From Actinorhabdospora filicis (GTDB lineage Bacteria; Actinomycetota; Actinomycetes; Mycobacteriales; Micromonosporaceae), in NCBI RefSeq assembly GCF_030269765.1, contig NZ_BSTX01000007.1:124001-188000 (forward strand): DNA of 64,000 bases, read 5' to 3'. Shown in pieces: positions 10,929 to 21,017 of the stretch. A model generated the notes under the pieces. It did not search any database. It saw only the letters and a list, made by a program, of their open reading frames with translations, and had not been told where the DNA came from. The position numbers were made by a program, and so were the translations under genes. Each line of letters begins with the position of its first letter. The stretch's first letter is position 1.

Positions 10929-12310
10929 TATGGAACAGCTGTTCGGGCCGTTTGGGACGACAGCGCGGCCCCGTCGGGGATGAGCCCGAGGAACTGCGCC
11001 GGGACCTCGTCCACGGTGGACTTGCCGTAGCCGAGGGCGGTGAGCGAGGCGGCGTCGGCGATGCCGAACTTGCGGCCCTCGGTGACCAGGTAGACCGTGC
11101 CGCCGCCCGCGCCGGGGCTGACCGTGGCCCGCACCAGCGCCGAGCGACCGGCGGGCAGGTCGAGGTAGGAGACCCTGCCGGTGATGGCGACGGTGAGCCT
11201 GGTGTTGGCCGCCGTCAGGACCGGCGGCGTCGGCGTGTAGACCTCGGCGTGCGAGGGCGTCCCGTTCGGGCCCGCCGCGCCCGTCGAGACCGCGCACACC
11301 GCGGTGTCACGGGTGTCCTGCTCGGGCACGTGGACCTGCGGGGGAGCGTCGGGCAGCGCCTCCTTCTGCGAGGGCGCCGGGGTCTGGATCATCGAGTCCA
11401 GGATCTGGTTCTGCGGCACGGATCTCACCGTCGCCGGGTCGCCGTGGAAGGCGATCGTGGCGGCCAGGACGCCGACGCGCTCCAGGTGGCCCCCGGTGAC
11501 CAGGTAGTACAGCTCGCCGGAGCGGATGACGGTGCCCGGCTGGAGCGTCTGGTCGGCGACGACGACGGCGTCCCCGGTGGCCTCCACGGCCAGGTCCGGT
11601 CCCCGCGAGAACAGCGGGACCAGGAACTGCGAGATCGCCACCGGCCGGTCCTGCGGCACCCCGAGCGCCTTCATCGTGGTGGCCGCCGAGGCCTTCGGCA
11701 GCAGCCACAGCCGGTCGTTCCACAGCAGGTAGTACTCACCGGCGTCGTCGGCGACCAGCATCGCCCGCCCGGCCAGGTCGAGGCCGGTCGCGGGCCGCTG
11801 GCCGACGACGGCCCGCATCACGTGCCGGGTGGGTGCGGCCGGGTCGGAGGTGCTGCACATCTGCCAGGGCTGGCTCACGAACAGCTTCGGGTCCGGCAGG
11901 GCCTTGGGCGCGTCCGGGATCCCGTACATGCCCTGCCGGGGCGTGCCCTCCAAAGAGGACTGATGGACCGTGGTCACCACCGGCGCCTCGATGCCCACGT
12001 ACAGCCGCGCCGAGGCGAAGTTGGCCATCGGCAGCAGCGCCGAGTCCCGGTAGACGTAGACCGCCCCGGTCTCCTCCTCGATGACGATCGTGCCCTGCGC
12101 CTGCCAGGCCGTCGCGCCGCCCGGGTAGAGCTTCCCGACCACCCAGAAGCCGACACAGGCCAGCACCGCGGCCAGGAAACCGCCCACAAGGGACAGCGCC
12201 ATGCGCCGCATCGGGAGGTCCAGGGTCTCGGGATTCGCGCTCAGCATCGCCGAGACAATCCTGCGCACCACGAACCTCTGGGCCTGCACCTGTTCACGTC
12301 TGGTCCGCAT
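10928..12310 (-). CDS. eccB: T7SS membrane-complex protein EccB1
   Basis: 460 residues, single-pass membrane protein of the ESX channel. It has a short cytoplasmic N-terminus (R-E-Q-V-Q-A-Q-R-F), one membrane helix at about 42-62, and a large outer domain that starts with I-V-I-E-E-E-T-G-A-V-Y. Two Cys of the outer domain are probably the conserved disulfide pair. Length fits the EccB family (about 460-500). It is divergent from eccE1 across a 146-bp promoter region, and the module 1 genes follow in the same direction. Confidence 0.93.
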   Translation of the reverse strand: MRTRREQVQAQRFVVRRIVSAMLSANPETLDLPMRRMALSLVGGFLAAVLACVGFWVVGKLYPGGATAWQAQGTIVIEEETGAVYVYRDSALLPMANFASARLYVGIEAPVVTTVHQSSLEGTPRQGMYGIPDAPKALPDPKLFVSQPWQMCSTSDPAAPTRHVMRAVVGQRPATGLDLAGRAMLVADDAGEYYLLWNDRLWLLPKASAATTMKALGVPQDRPVAISQFLVPLFSRGPDLAVEATGDAVVVADQTLQPGTVIRSGELYYLVTGGHLERVGVLAATIAFHGDPATVRSVPQNQILDSMIQTPAPSQKEALPDAPPQVHVPEQDTRDTAVCAVSTGAAGPNGTPSHAEVYTPTPPVLTAANTRLTVAITGRVSYLDLPAGRSALVRATVSPGAGGGTVYLVTEGRKFGIADAASLTALGYGKSTVDEVPAQFLGLIPDGAALSSQTARTAVP

Positions 12311-12337
12311 GGCGGCCGGCTCCCTCGGGGTGATGAC

Positions 12338-12371
12338 GGGACAGCGTCGAGGGGGAACTTACCGCTAACGT
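12338..12371 (+). promoter_or_regulatory. Locus-1-type promoter before eccE1
   Basis: GGGACAGCG at 12338-12346 and TAACGT at 12366-12371, 22 nt after GGGACA. The copy lacks the flanking TCCAT and diverges after GCG, so it is weaker than the others. It lies in the eccB1/eccE1 divergent region. Confidence 0.45.
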
Positions 12372-12456
12372 GACTGCCACGCAGACCGTGCGAGGATCGG
12401 CTCCGGCCGCCCGGCACGCGTGCGAACAACCCCTGACACGCAAAGGATCTGGGCTG

Positions 12457-13614
12457 ATGACGAGGTCACCGGCCGGCCGGGCGCGGCTGGGCGCGATCGG
12501 TGTCGCGCAACTGGTCGTCCTGGAACTGGCGCTGGCGGCGGCCATGCTGGCGCTGCCGTTGCCGCGTCCCGTGCTCGCGGGCGTGGCCACCCTCTCGGCG
12601 CTGGTCCTGCTGTTCACCTTCGGCCGCCTGGGCGGGCGCTGGTGGTACGCCGGAATCGCGGTGTGGCGCCGATTGCGCGGCCGCCGCCGCGCCGATCGCG
12701 CCGCCGGGACGGCCCTGGCGCGACCCGGCGCACCCGCCGACTTCGCCCCGAGCCCACGACTGTCCACCGTGGCCGAACGCGGCGGCAGCCTCGGTGTGGC
12801 CTTCGACGGCGCGGGCTGGTACGCCGCGATGGCCGTCGAGCAGGACGAGCCGCCTGCGCGCGCCTTCGACGTCCTCGCCCAGATCCTGGCGCACGGCGGC
12901 TCGCCGGTCAGCTCCGTCCAGGTGCTCACCCAGAGCGTCCCCGTGCCCAGCACCGGTGTGGACCCCGGCGCGCTCTGCGCCCTGTCCTACCGCGAGCTCC
13001 TCGGCGGCGACCCGACCGTCGCCCACCGCGAGACCTGGTGCGCCGCCCGCCTCGACGTGGTCGACGCCGCGCCGGTGGCCGCCGGGCGCGGCGGCGGCGA
13101 GCAGGGCGTCCACCGGGCCCTGACCTCCACCGTCTCCCGGCTCACCAAGGGCGCCGAGGGCGCGGGCGTCCGGCTGCGCGCGCTCGGCGAGACCGAACTC
13201 GCGCACGCCATCCGCCGCTCCGTCGGCGGCGAGACGGTGGCCGTCGCGGTCGCCGACGGCGTCCGCGAGCGCTGGAACTCCTGGCACGTGGGCACCCTCG
13301 CGCAGGTCACCTACGCCCTCCACGGCCGCCTCGCCGAGCCGCGCGTCGTCCGTCGATTGTGGACGGCGGTGACCGAGCTGCCCGCCGACTTCACCACCGT
13401 GTCGGTGTCCATGCGGCGCCTCACCGCCCGTCGCGGCGACGAAAGGCTGGACGTGCGCTGCCTCGTCCGCCTCGCCGGGGACGAGGACCGCATCGAGGAG
13501 ATCTGCGGACGCCTGGCCGCCCTGGCACGGGCCTACCGCGTGCGGCTGAAGCGATGTGACGGCGAACAAGGGCCGTCGGTGTACGCGTCGGCGCTGACCG
13601 GCGGCGGATGGTGA
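12457..13614 (+). CDS. eccE: T7SS membrane-complex protein EccE1
   Basis: 385 residues. Two hydrophobic segments near the N-terminus (about 10-60), separated by a short loop, lead into G-G-R-W-W-Y and a soluble domain that resembles the second EccE in this window (62286), with shared Y-R-E-L-L-G-G/Y-Q-E-L-L-G-G and F-T-T-V-S-V stretches. EccE is the peripheral part of the ESX membrane complex. I chose the ATG at 12457 because AAAGGA lies 9 nt before it; an upstream ATG at 12370 lacks such a site. The module 2 genes follow with a 9-bp gap. Confidence 0.85.
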   Translation: MTRSPAGRARLGAIGVAQLVVLELALAAAMLALPLPRPVLAGVATLSALVLLFTFGRLGGRWWYAGIAVWRRLRGRRRADRAAGTALARPGAPADFAPSPRLSTVAERGGSLGVAFDGAGWYAAMAVEQDEPPARAFDVLAQILAHGGSPVSSVQVLTQSVPVPSTGVDPGALCALSYRELLGGDPTVAHRETWCAARLDVVDAAPVAAGRGGGEQGVHRALTSTVSRLTKGAEGAGVRLRALGETELAHAIRRSVGGETVAVAVADGVRERWNSWHVGTLAQVTYALHGRLAEPRVVRRLWTAVTELPADFTTVSVSMRRLTARRGDERLDVRCLVRLAGDEDRIEEICGRLAALARAYRVRLKRCDGEQGPSVYASALTGGGW

Positions 13615-13623
13615 GGAGGCGAG

Positions 13624-14079
13624 ATGGCGAAACCAGAGGATGAGCGGCCCGATGAATGGGCCGAGGGCGACGCCCGCAACCGCAAGTACCGCATCGCCCA
13701 CGAGGGCCCGGCGAGCTTCAAGCAGCTCGGCGGGAACTGCTACGCCCTCGGCGAGCGGGTCAAGGGCGAGGCCGTCGCCAGCGTGCAGCGGCTCAAGGAG
13801 CAGCTGCCCGGCGCGGGCGGCGCGGCCAACGACGTGGGCGGCATGTTCGGTCAGGTGCGGGTCGCCCGCACCGACCTGATGCCGTTCCTCGTCAAGAGCC
13901 TCGGGCAGCTCGAAGCCGACGCCTCGGCGGCCGAGCAGCAGCTCTACGGCCTGCTGGAGAAGGTGATGACGGTCTCCGACAAGTACGACGACGTAGAGAA
14001 GAACAACAAGACCACCGTCGCCAAGGCGCTGGCCGATCTGGAGGTCGCCGCGCAGCAGAAGCCGGTGAAACCCGCCTAG
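13624..14079 (+). CDS. Small helical partner protein (module 2)
   Basis: 151 residues, hydrophilic and helical, beginning M-A-K-P-E-D-E-R-P-D-E-W. There is no WXG motif, signal peptide or membrane segment. A GGAGG site lies just before the ATG, 9 bp after eccE1. The tagged protein of module 2 starts 9 bp downstream. It may form a dimer or chaperone pair with that protein (inference). Confidence 0.7.
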   Translation: MAKPEDERPDEWAEGDARNRKYRIAHEGPASFKQLGGNCYALGERVKGEAVASVQRLKEQLPGAGGAANDVGGMFGQVRVARTDLMPFLVKSLGQLEADASAAEQQLYGLLEKVMTVSDKYDDVEKNNKTTVAKALADLEVAAQQKPVKPA

Positions 14080-14088
14080 GAGGATGGC

Positions 14089-15393
14089 ATGGCCGACCAG
14101 GACCGTGGGAACTGGGAAGACTACATCTGGCGCATCAAGGTCAAGGGCAAGCCCGAGGCGATCAACCGGTTCGCCGCCGAGCTGACCTCGGTGGGCAACC
14201 AGTTCGACGGCCACAGCGGCGACGCCGCCGAGATCGCCAAGACCACCAAGCCCAAGGGCGAGACCGGATGGCACGGCCCGGCCGGGTCGGCCTTCCGCAA
14301 GTACGTCGATGTGAAGCTCACCGACCCCCTCGCCGACCGGCACAAGGCCATCGGCCCGGTGACCAAGGCGCTGGAGAAGGCCGCCGAGGCGCTCGCCAAG
14401 GCGCAGAAGGCGATGCCGATGCCGGTCATCGGCAGGCAGGACTCACGGGCGAACGGCCAGCACGACGCCGGTGCCGACGCCAACGGGTACATCGGTGAGG
14501 ACTTCGACTACAAGGCGGCCGCCTACCGCATCTGGGAACCCGACCTGACCCTCCATCTGGGCTGGTATCCGCCCGTGCAGGCGCAGGAGATCGTCGTCGA
14601 GCCCACCAAGGACCACGGTGTGGCCAAGACGCGCATCGCCCAGTGGTACGAGATGGGCCAGAAGGCCGCCCACGAGGTGGAGCTCCAGCTGATCGTCGAC
14701 TACACCGCCATCAAGAACGACCTGATCATCGAGCCCTACAAGGCCGAGAAGCCCAAGGACGACAAGGACAAGGACGGCGACACCGGCGGAGGTAAGCCCA
14801 CCACCGACCCCGGCGGCAAGAAGCCCGACACCACCACGCCCAAGGTCGAGACCCCCAAGACCGAGCCGGACACCAAGCCGAAGACCGATCCGAACGCCGA
14901 CCCGGGCCAGAAGCCCGGGGACAAGGGCGGCCAGGACCCCAAGGGTGAAGACCCGAAAGGCCAAGACCCGAAGGACCAGGATCCCGGCGGCCAGGATCCG
15001 CAGGACCCCGGCAAGACCGATCCGTACAAGCCGGATCCCTACGACCCGGACCCCTACGAGCCCGATCCCTACGATCCCGGCTCCTACGACCCCTCCACCG
15101 GCCTGGCCAGTGCCGGTGGCGGAGGTGGCGGGGGAGTGGGCGGCGGGCTCGGCGCGGGCACCGGCGGACCCGGTGTGGCCACCGGCGTCGCCGCCCCGCA
15201 GCAGCAGCCGGGCATGGGACCGATCGGCGCGGGGGCCGGTGCGGCGTCGCGGATGGCGCCGATGGGCGGCATGGGAGGCATGGGCGGCGGCCACGGCAAC
15301 TCCGACTCCGGCGGCCATGAGACCTGGCTGACCGAGGACGAGGACGCCTGGCACGGCGAGGACAACACCGCTCCGCCGGTGATCGGCATGTAG
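14089..15393 (+). CDS. Putative T7SS substrate with C-terminal TWLTEDxxxW tag (module 2, large member)
   Basis: 434 residues. Residues about 1-220 are mixed alpha-helical, with a W-H-G-P-A-G-S-A-F segment like a WXG turn. About 220-345 is a low-complexity linker rich in Asp, Pro and Lys (D-P-K-G-E-D-P-K-G-Q-D-P and D-P-Y-x-P-D-P-Y repeats). A Gly/Met-rich stretch leads to T-W-L-T-E-D-E-D-A-W (15322-15351), and the protein ends A-P-P-V-I-G-M. AGGAGG precedes the ATG. It is followed by a strong terminator. Probable secreted or surface protein with an extended stalk; the activity is unknown. Confidence 0.75.
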   Translation: MADQDRGNWEDYIWRIKVKGKPEAINRFAAELTSVGNQFDGHSGDAAEIAKTTKPKGETGWHGPAGSAFRKYVDVKLTDPLADRHKAIGPVTKALEKAAEALAKAQKAMPMPVIGRQDSRANGQHDAGADANGYIGEDFDYKAAAYRIWEPDLTLHLGWYPPVQAQEIVVEPTKDHGVAKTRIAQWYEMGQKAAHEVELQLIVDYTAIKNDLIIEPYKAEKPKDDKDKDGDTGGGKPTTDPGGKKPDTTTPKVETPKTEPDTKPKTDPNADPGQKPGDKGGQDPKGEDPKGQDPKDQDPGGQDPQDPGKTDPYKPDPYDPDPYEPDPYDPGSYDPSTGLASAGGGGGGGVGGGLGAGTGGPGVATGVAAPQQQPGMGPIGAGAGAASRMAPMGGMGGMGGGHGNSDSGGHETWLTEDEDAWHGEDNTAPPVIGM

Positions 15394-15406
15394 CGCGGAC
15401 GCGAAA

Positions 15407-15434
15407 AGGGCCGCTCCCGAGGGGGAGCGGCCCT
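15407..15434. terminator. Bidirectional terminator
   Basis: 12-bp perfect stem (15407-15418/15423-15434), 4-nt loop, preceded by AAA on the plus strand. It separates the convergent module 2 substrate (+) and eccD1 (-). Confidence 0.8.
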
Positions 15435-15458
15435 GCACTACAAAGACACTCGCCGCTC

Positions 15459-16868
15459 TCAGCCGCTGATGGTCCGCAAGGTCCAGTACACGTCCCACAC
15501 CCACAGCGCGAGCGGGACCACGCCCACGATCAGCAGGATCTCGCCGATGTCCAGGGCCCGCCCCCACGACGGCGAGATGCGCTTGCCCGCCACGCTCAGC
15601 GAGTAGCCCAGGGCGATCAGGGCCAGCGCGATCAGCCCGCCCAGGACCACCGGCAGCTTGACGGTGTCGGCCCAGTCGGCCGTCATGGTCGCCACCGCCA
15701 GCGAACCCAGGCCGGTGACACCGGCCAGCAGCAGCGGCAGCCGCTGCCGGATCGTCGGGAACACCCGGGCGCGGACCAGCAGCAGCAACGCCAGCCAGCC
15801 CGTGGTCAGCGCCGCCGGGAGCGTCTCGTCCAGCGGCATCAGAACCTCGGCGGCCGCCGCGATCGCCGCCACGGTCGCCAGCAGCGCGGTCAGGTGCTCG
15901 TCGGCGCGCTCGCTGCGCTTGAGGGCGAGCTCGCCGTCCACCGATTCGGCGTCGGTGCGCAGCTGCTGCGGCGAGGTCGGGATCGTCGGCATCGGCAGGC
16001 GGGCCACGCGGTAGGCGAACATCGGCAGCGCGGGCAGGAACGCCAGGGCCAGGACGGCGACGGCGACGGCCGCGCGGCCGGGGGTGACCATGCGCCCGGG
16101 CAGGAACGTGCACAGGGCCGCGCCGACGGTGAGGGCGACCCCGCAGATCACGGCGGCGTGGAAGACCGGCGCGGAGCGGGGGACGACGATGCCGCCGATC
16201 ACCGCGAACACGGTCACCACGGTCCCGGCGGTCAGCAGGTGCGGCGCGCCGATCGCCTCGACGCCGCCGCCCTCGGCGAGCAGCAGCGAGCCGCCGACGA
16301 AGCCGTAGGCGAGCGCGACGAGCCCGAAGACGGTGCCGGCGCGGGTGCTGCCGAGGGCGCGGGCCATGACCAGCGCGGCCAGCAGCAGTGCGACGCCGAC
16401 GGCCAGGGACGTCCACAAGGCCGCCGCGCCGCCGGTGGCGATGGCCGCCGCGGCGCCGCCGAGCAGCGCGACGGTGCCCAGGCCGATGCCGAAGGCGCGG
16501 CTGGTCGACTGCTGCCAGCGTCCGGCGCGTTCCCCGGCGGCGGTGGCGACGGCGTCGATGACGTCGTCGAAGACCATCTCCGGCCCGGTTTGGGCGTAGG
16601 GCTGGAGGAACAGCTCCTCACCGTCCACTATGCCCAGTTGCCGGGGCGAGAGGTCGGGGTTGAGGGGCGCCTTGCCGAGCCGGGCCAGGACCCAGCCGCC
16701 CTTGGCGGCCCCGGCGTCGGCCAGGTCGAGTGCGTCGGGTCCGCCGGAGGCGTAGTGCAGCAGGTCCTGCTGCAGTTCGGCGAGCGGGACGTGGCTCGGC
16801 AGCGCGATGTCCATCCGGGTGTGCGGGGCGACGATCGTGACCCGGCACAGCTCGCTGGTGACGGTCAT
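15459..16868 (-). CDS. eccD: T7SS channel protein EccD1
   Basis: 469 residues. The N-terminal about 100 residues form the ubiquitin-like cytoplasmic domain (C-R-V-T-I-V-A-P start). About eleven hydrophobic segments follow; EccD dimers form the membrane vestibule of the ESX pore. The end, L-W-V-W-D-V-Y-W-T-L-R, is short. The ATG at 16868 is divergent from eccC1 over 150 bp; the same eccD(-)/eccC(+) arrangement is seen in all three loci of this window. Confidence 0.93.
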   Translation of the reverse strand: MTVTSELCRVTIVAPHTRMDIALPSHVPLAELQQDLLHYASGGPDALDLADAGAAKGGWVLARLGKAPLNPDLSPRQLGIVDGEELFLQPYAQTGPEMVFDDVIDAVATAAGERAGRWQQSTSRAFGIGLGTVALLGGAAAAIATGGAAALWTSLAVGVALLLAALVMARALGSTRAGTVFGLVALAYGFVGGSLLLAEGGGVEAIGAPHLLTAGTVVTVFAVIGGIVVPRSAPVFHAAVICGVALTVGAALCTFLPGRMVTPGRAAVAVAVLALAFLPALPMFAYRVARLPMPTIPTSPQQLRTDAESVDGELALKRSERADEHLTALLATVAAIAAAAEVLMPLDETLPAALTTGWLALLLLVRARVFPTIRQRLPLLLAGVTGLGSLAVATMTADWADTVKLPVVLGGLIALALIALGYSLSVAGKRISPSWGRALDIGEILLIVGVVPLALWVWDVYWTLRTISG

Positions 16869-17018
16869 GGGGTATCTCCTCGAAGGGGCGCGAGGTGCGC
16901 TCGGGCGGAGCGTATCGGGCCGGGGGCGGTTCCCGCTGACCCTCGCGTGCCCCCCACGGAAGCGCCGCGGCTCCTACGATGCCGGTATCCCCCCACCCTT
17001 GAAGCGTTGGGAAGCAGC
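16869..17018. promoter_or_regulatory. eccD1/eccC1 divergent promoter region
   Basis: 150 bp between divergent genes. On the plus strand TACGAT (around 16975) is a possible -10 for eccC1; I see no clear -35 and no GGGACAGCG box. A GGGAAG ribosome site precedes the eccC1 ATG. Confidence 0.35.
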
Positions 17019-20000
17019 ATGAGTACCGTCGTGTTCACCAGGCCGCCCAGGACGGCGGGACCGCCGATGCCCGACGGCGAGCTGGCCTTGGAACCACCGC
17101 CGGACCTGCCCGTCCCGGCGCCCAGGAACGTCGCGCAGATCCTGTTCATGCTGCCGATGCTGGCCGGGGTGGCGGCGATGATGCTGCTGTACCGGGGCGC
17201 GGCGCGCGGCCCGCTGAGCTGGATCGTCGGCGGCCTGTTCGGACTGTCCATGGTGGGCATGTTCGGGGCGTCCTACATGGGCGGTGGCGACAAGAAGGGC
17301 GAGCAGGTCAACCAGCGGCGCGATTACATGCGCTACCTGGCGCAGGCCCGCCGCCGCATCCGCCGGGCCGCCGCCCAGCAGCGGCAGTCGATCCTGTGGC
17401 GGCATCCGGCGCCCTCGGCGCTGTGGACGATGATCAACTCCTCGCGGCTGTGGGAGCGGCGGCCCCTCGACCCCGACTTCGTCGAGGTCCGCCTGGCGGT
17501 GGGCACGCAGCGGCTGGCGGTGGGCATCTCCACGCCGGAGACGAAGCCGGTGGAGGACCTGGAGCCGATGAGCGCGCTGGCGCTGCGCCGGTTCGTGCGC
17601 GCCCACTCCACACTGCCGAACATGCCGATGGCGTTGCAGCTGCGGGCGTTTCGGCGGGTGGCGGTGCGCGGCGAGCGGGCGTCCATTGAGGACATGACGC
17701 GGGCGATGCTGTGCCAGGCCGCCGCGTTCCACTCCCCGGAGGACCTGCGGATCGCCGTGGTCGCCTCACCGGAGCGGATGAAGCGCTGGGACTGGGTCAA
17801 GTGGTTCCCGCACGCGCAGCTCGACGGGGTCCTGGACGCCGCCGGTCCGCGCCGCCTGATCGTGGACACCATGAGCGAGCTGGAGACGCTGCTGGCCGAC
17901 CAGCTCGCCGACCGGGCGCGCGGCAACGCCGAGCAGGGCTCGTTCACCGACACCCCGCACGTCATCGTCATCCACGACGGCGGCGAGGTCGACCCCGACT
18001 GCGACCTGGTGGGACCGGGGCTGGCGGGGGTGACCGTCTTCGACCTGTCGGGGACGGTCCCGCGCCACGCGGGCGGATGGATGCTGCGGCTCGACGTCAC
18101 GCCGTCGGCGCTGGACATGGTCTTCCGGGGCCGCCGGACGCCGCTGGGCACGCCCGACGCGCTCAGCGAGATCCAGGCCGCCGCGCTGTCCCGGCGCCTG
18201 TCGCGCCACCGGCCCTCGGCGGTGACCAGCACCGGTGAGCCCCTCGCCGTGTCGGCCGAGCTGCCCGACCTGCTCGGCGTCGGCGACATCGGGACGCTCG
18301 ACCCGCGGCTGATCTGGCGGCCCAACCGGCCCACCGCCGACCGCCTGTCGATCCCGCTGGGGCTGGACCCGACCGGCGCGAAGATCTTCCTGGACCTCAA
18401 GGAGGCCGCGCAGGGCGGCATGGGCCCGCACGGCCTGGTCATCGGCGCGACCGGCTCGGGCAAGTCCGAGCTGCTGCGGACCATCGTCTCGGCCCTGGCC
18501 ATCACGCACTCCTCGGAGGAACTCAACTTCGTGCTGGTCGACTTCAAGGGCGGCGCGACCTTCGCGACCCTCGACCGGCTCCCGCACACCTCGGCGGTCA
18601 TCACCAACCTCGAAGACGAACTGCCCCTGGTGGACCGCATGGCCGACGCCATCGCCGGTGAGATGACCCGCCGCCAGGAGCTCCTGCGCGCCTCGGGCAA
18701 CTTCGTCTCCCAGCGCGACTACGAAAAGGCCCGCCGGGCCGGAGCCGACCTGGCGCCGCTGCCCAGCCTGCTCATCGTCTGCGACGAGTTCTCCGAACTG
18801 CTGTCGGCCAAACCCGACTTCATCGAGCTGTTCGTGATGATCGGCCGCCTCGGGCGCTCCCTCGGCGTCCACCTGATCCTCGCCTCGCAGCGCCTCGAAG
18901 AGGGACGCCTGCGCGGCCTGGACAGCCACCTGTCCTACCGCATCGGCCTGCGCACCTTCTCCGCGATGGAGTCGCGGGTCGTGCTCGGCGTCGCCGACGC
19001 CTACGAGCTCCCGCAGGCGCCCGGCCACGGCTACCTCAAGATCGACACCTCGACGATGCTGCGGTTCCGCTCGGCCTACGTCTCGGGCATCTACCGGGGC
19101 GCCCGCGCCGGCGACGGCGGACCCGGCGGGTCCCTCGGCCGCATGGTCGCCTTCAAACCCGGGCACATGCCCCTGCCCGACCTCGCCGTCCCCGACGCCG
19201 CACCCGAAGACGACGACACCCCCGAGAACCCCGACGACATCGTCAAGAACTCCATGCTCGCCGTCATCACCGACCGGCTCGCCGGACAGGGCCCGCCCGC
19301 CCACCAGGTGTGGCTGCCGCCGCTGTCGGAATCCCCGGCGCTGTCCGACCTGTACCCCGACCTGCGCCCCGACCCCGTCCACGGTGGACTGTGCCCGGCC
19401 GGCTGGAACGGGCTGGGCGGCCTGGCCGTCCCCCTCGGCATCGTCGACCGGCCCTTCGAGCAGCGCCGGGACCTGCTCACCGTGGACCTGGCCGGAGCGG
19501 GCGGCAACGTGGTCATCGTCGGCGGCACCCAGTCGGGCAAGAGCACCGCGCTGCGCACCTTCATCGCGTCCCTGTCGCTGACCCACACCCCACAGCAGGT
19601 GCAGTTCTACTGCCTGGACTTCGGCGGCGGCACCCTGCGCGGCCTCGAAGGGCTCCCGCACGTCGGTGGCGTGGCCGGGCGCCGCGACCTGAACAAGATC
19701 CGCCGCACCGTCGCCGAGATGTCGTCCCTTCTGGACGATCGCGAGGCCCTGTTCGCCGAGCACGGCATCGACTCCATGGCCTCCTACCGGCGCCGCAAGG
19801 CCGCCGGGGAGTTCACCGAGGACCCCTTCGGCGACGCCTTCCTCATCATCGACGGCTGGACCACCGTCCGCGCCGAGTTCGAGGAGCTCATCGACGCCGT
19901 CACCGCCATCGCCCAGCGCGGCCTCGGCTACGGCGTCCACCTGGTACTGGCCACCAACCGCTGGACCGACATGCGCCCGGCCCTGCGCGACCTGCTCGGC

Positions 20001-20987
20001 ACCCGCCTCGAACTGCGCCTGGGCGACCCCTCGGAATCGGAGATCGACCGCAAGTCCGCCTGGAACGTGCCCGAACGCGCCGCCGGGCGCGGCCTGTCGG
20101 TCGACGCGATGCAGATGCTCACCGCACTGCCCAGAGTGGACAGCCGCTCCTCCCACGACGACCTCGCCGACGGCGTCTCGGACCTGGTCACCCGCGTCAC
20201 CAAGGCCTGGACGGGCGCGCCCGCCCCGGCCGTGCGCCTGCTGCCCGCGCGCGTCGGCCTCGCCGAACTGCCCGCGCCCGCCACGACGCCGTTGCTTCCC
20301 TTCGCGGTCAACGAGAGCCACCTCGCGCCCGTCGGCCTCGACTTCGCCAACGAGCCGCACTTGATGGTGTTCGGCGAGGGCGAGTCGGGCAAGACCAACG
20401 TGCTGCGCGCGATCGCCGCCCAGCTCGTCGCCAAGCACACCCCGCAGGAGGTGCGCCTCGTCGTCGTCGACTACCGGCGCTCGCTGCTCGGGGAGATCGA
20501 CGACGACCGGCTCACCGGCTACGTCGCCACCCAGAAGGCCGCCGCGGAGCTGCTCGGCGGCGTCCGGGAGGCCCTCAAGCACCGGATGCCGGGGCCGGAC
20601 GTGACGCCCGAGCAGCTGCGGGCGCGCAACTGGTGGACCGGGCCGGAGCTGTACGTCCTGGTCGACGACTACGACATCATCGCCGGGCAGAGCCCCAACC
20701 CCGTGCACAACCTGGTGGAGCTGCTGCCGCAGGCCAGGGACGTCGGCCTGCACCTGATCGTGGCCCGCCGCTCCGGCGGCCTGGGCCGGGCCATGTACGA
20801 CCCGGTCCTCCAGCGGCTCAAGGAACTCCAGGCGCCCGGGCTGATCCTGTCCGGCGACCGCGACGAGGGCGCGGTGCTGGGCAACGTGCGGCCCTCGCAG
20901 CAGCCGCCCGGGCGCGGGACGCTGGTCCGCCGCAACGGCGTCGGGCTCGTCCAGGTGGCCTGGGCGACCCCGCGCCACGAGAGCTGA
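17019..20987 (+). CDS. eccC: T7SS ATPase EccC1 (three FtsK/SpoIIIE domains)
   Basis: 1322 residues, the ESX motor in its fused form. Two membrane segments lie within about 45-90. Three ATPase domains follow, with Walker A motifs GATGSGKSE (about 476), GGTQSGKST (about 835) and GEGESGKTN (about 1118). Walker B motifs are L-L-I-V-C-D-E-F, F-L-I-I-D-G-W and Y-V-L-V-D-D-Y. All three P-loops keep Lys, so no domain is obviously dead at that residue. The ATG at 17019 has GGGAAG before it. The Esx pair follows after a 166-bp gap with its own promoter. Confidence 0.95.
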   Translation: MSTVVFTRPPRTAGPPMPDGELALEPPPDLPVPAPRNVAQILFMLPMLAGVAAMMLLYRGAARGPLSWIVGGLFGLSMVGMFGASYMGGGDKKGEQVNQRRDYMRYLAQARRRIRRAAAQQRQSILWRHPAPSALWTMINSSRLWERRPLDPDFVEVRLAVGTQRLAVGISTPETKPVEDLEPMSALALRRFVRAHSTLPNMPMALQLRAFRRVAVRGERASIEDMTRAMLCQAAAFHSPEDLRIAVVASPERMKRWDWVKWFPHAQLDGVLDAAGPRRLIVDTMSELETLLADQLADRARGNAEQGSFTDTPHVIVIHDGGEVDPDCDLVGPGLAGVTVFDLSGTVPRHAGGWMLRLDVTPSALDMVFRGRRTPLGTPDALSEIQAAALSRRLSRHRPSAVTSTGEPLAVSAELPDLLGVGDIGTLDPRLIWRPNRPTADRLSIPLGLDPTGAKIFLDLKEAAQGGMGPHGLVIGATGSGKSELLRTIVSALAITHSSEELNFVLVDFKGGATFATLDRLPHTSAVITNLEDELPLVDRMADAIAGEMTRRQELLRASGNFVSQRDYEKARRAGADLAPLPSLLIVCDEFSELLSAKPDFIELFVMIGRLGRSLGVHLILASQRLEEGRLRGLDSHLSYRIGLRTFSAMESRVVLGVADAYELPQAPGHGYLKIDTSTMLRFRSAYVSGIYRGARAGDGGPGGSLGRMVAFKPGHMPLPDLAVPDAAPEDDDTPENPDDIVKNSMLAVITDRLAGQGPPAHQVWLPPLSESPALSDLYPDLRPDPVHGGLCPAGWNGLGGLAVPLGIVDRPFEQRRDLLTVDLAGAGGNVVIVGGTQSGKSTALRTFIASLSLTHTPQQVQFYCLDFGGGTLRGLEGLPHVGGVAGRRDLNKIRRTVAEMSSLLDDREALFAEHGIDSMASYRRRKAAGEFTEDPFGDAFLIIDGWTTVRAEFEELIDAVTAIAQRGLGYGVHLVLATNRWTDMRPALRDLLGTRLELRLGDPSESEIDRKSAWNVPERAAGRGLSVDAMQMLTALPRVDSRSSHDDLADGVSDLVTRVTKAWTGAPAPAVRLLPARVGLAELPAPATTPLLPFAVNESHLAPVGLDFANEPHLMVFGEGESGKTNVLRAIAAQLVAKHTPQEVRLVVVDYRRSLLGEIDDDRLTGYVATQKAAAELLGGVREALKHRMPGPDVTPEQLRARNWWTGPELYVLVDDYDIIAGQSPNPVHNLVELLPQARDVGLHLIVARRSGGLGRAMYDPVLQRLKELQAPGLILSGDRDEGAVLGNVRPSQQPPGRGTLVRRNGVGLVQVAWATPRHES

Positions 20988-21017
20988 CGATGTCCGCTTC
21001 GGGGCATTCGTCCATGG

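Noticed and set aside
14930-15110. Short direct repeats as a CRISPR-like array
   Set aside because: They encode D-P-x repeats of the module 2 substrate linker; unit lengths vary and there are no spacers.
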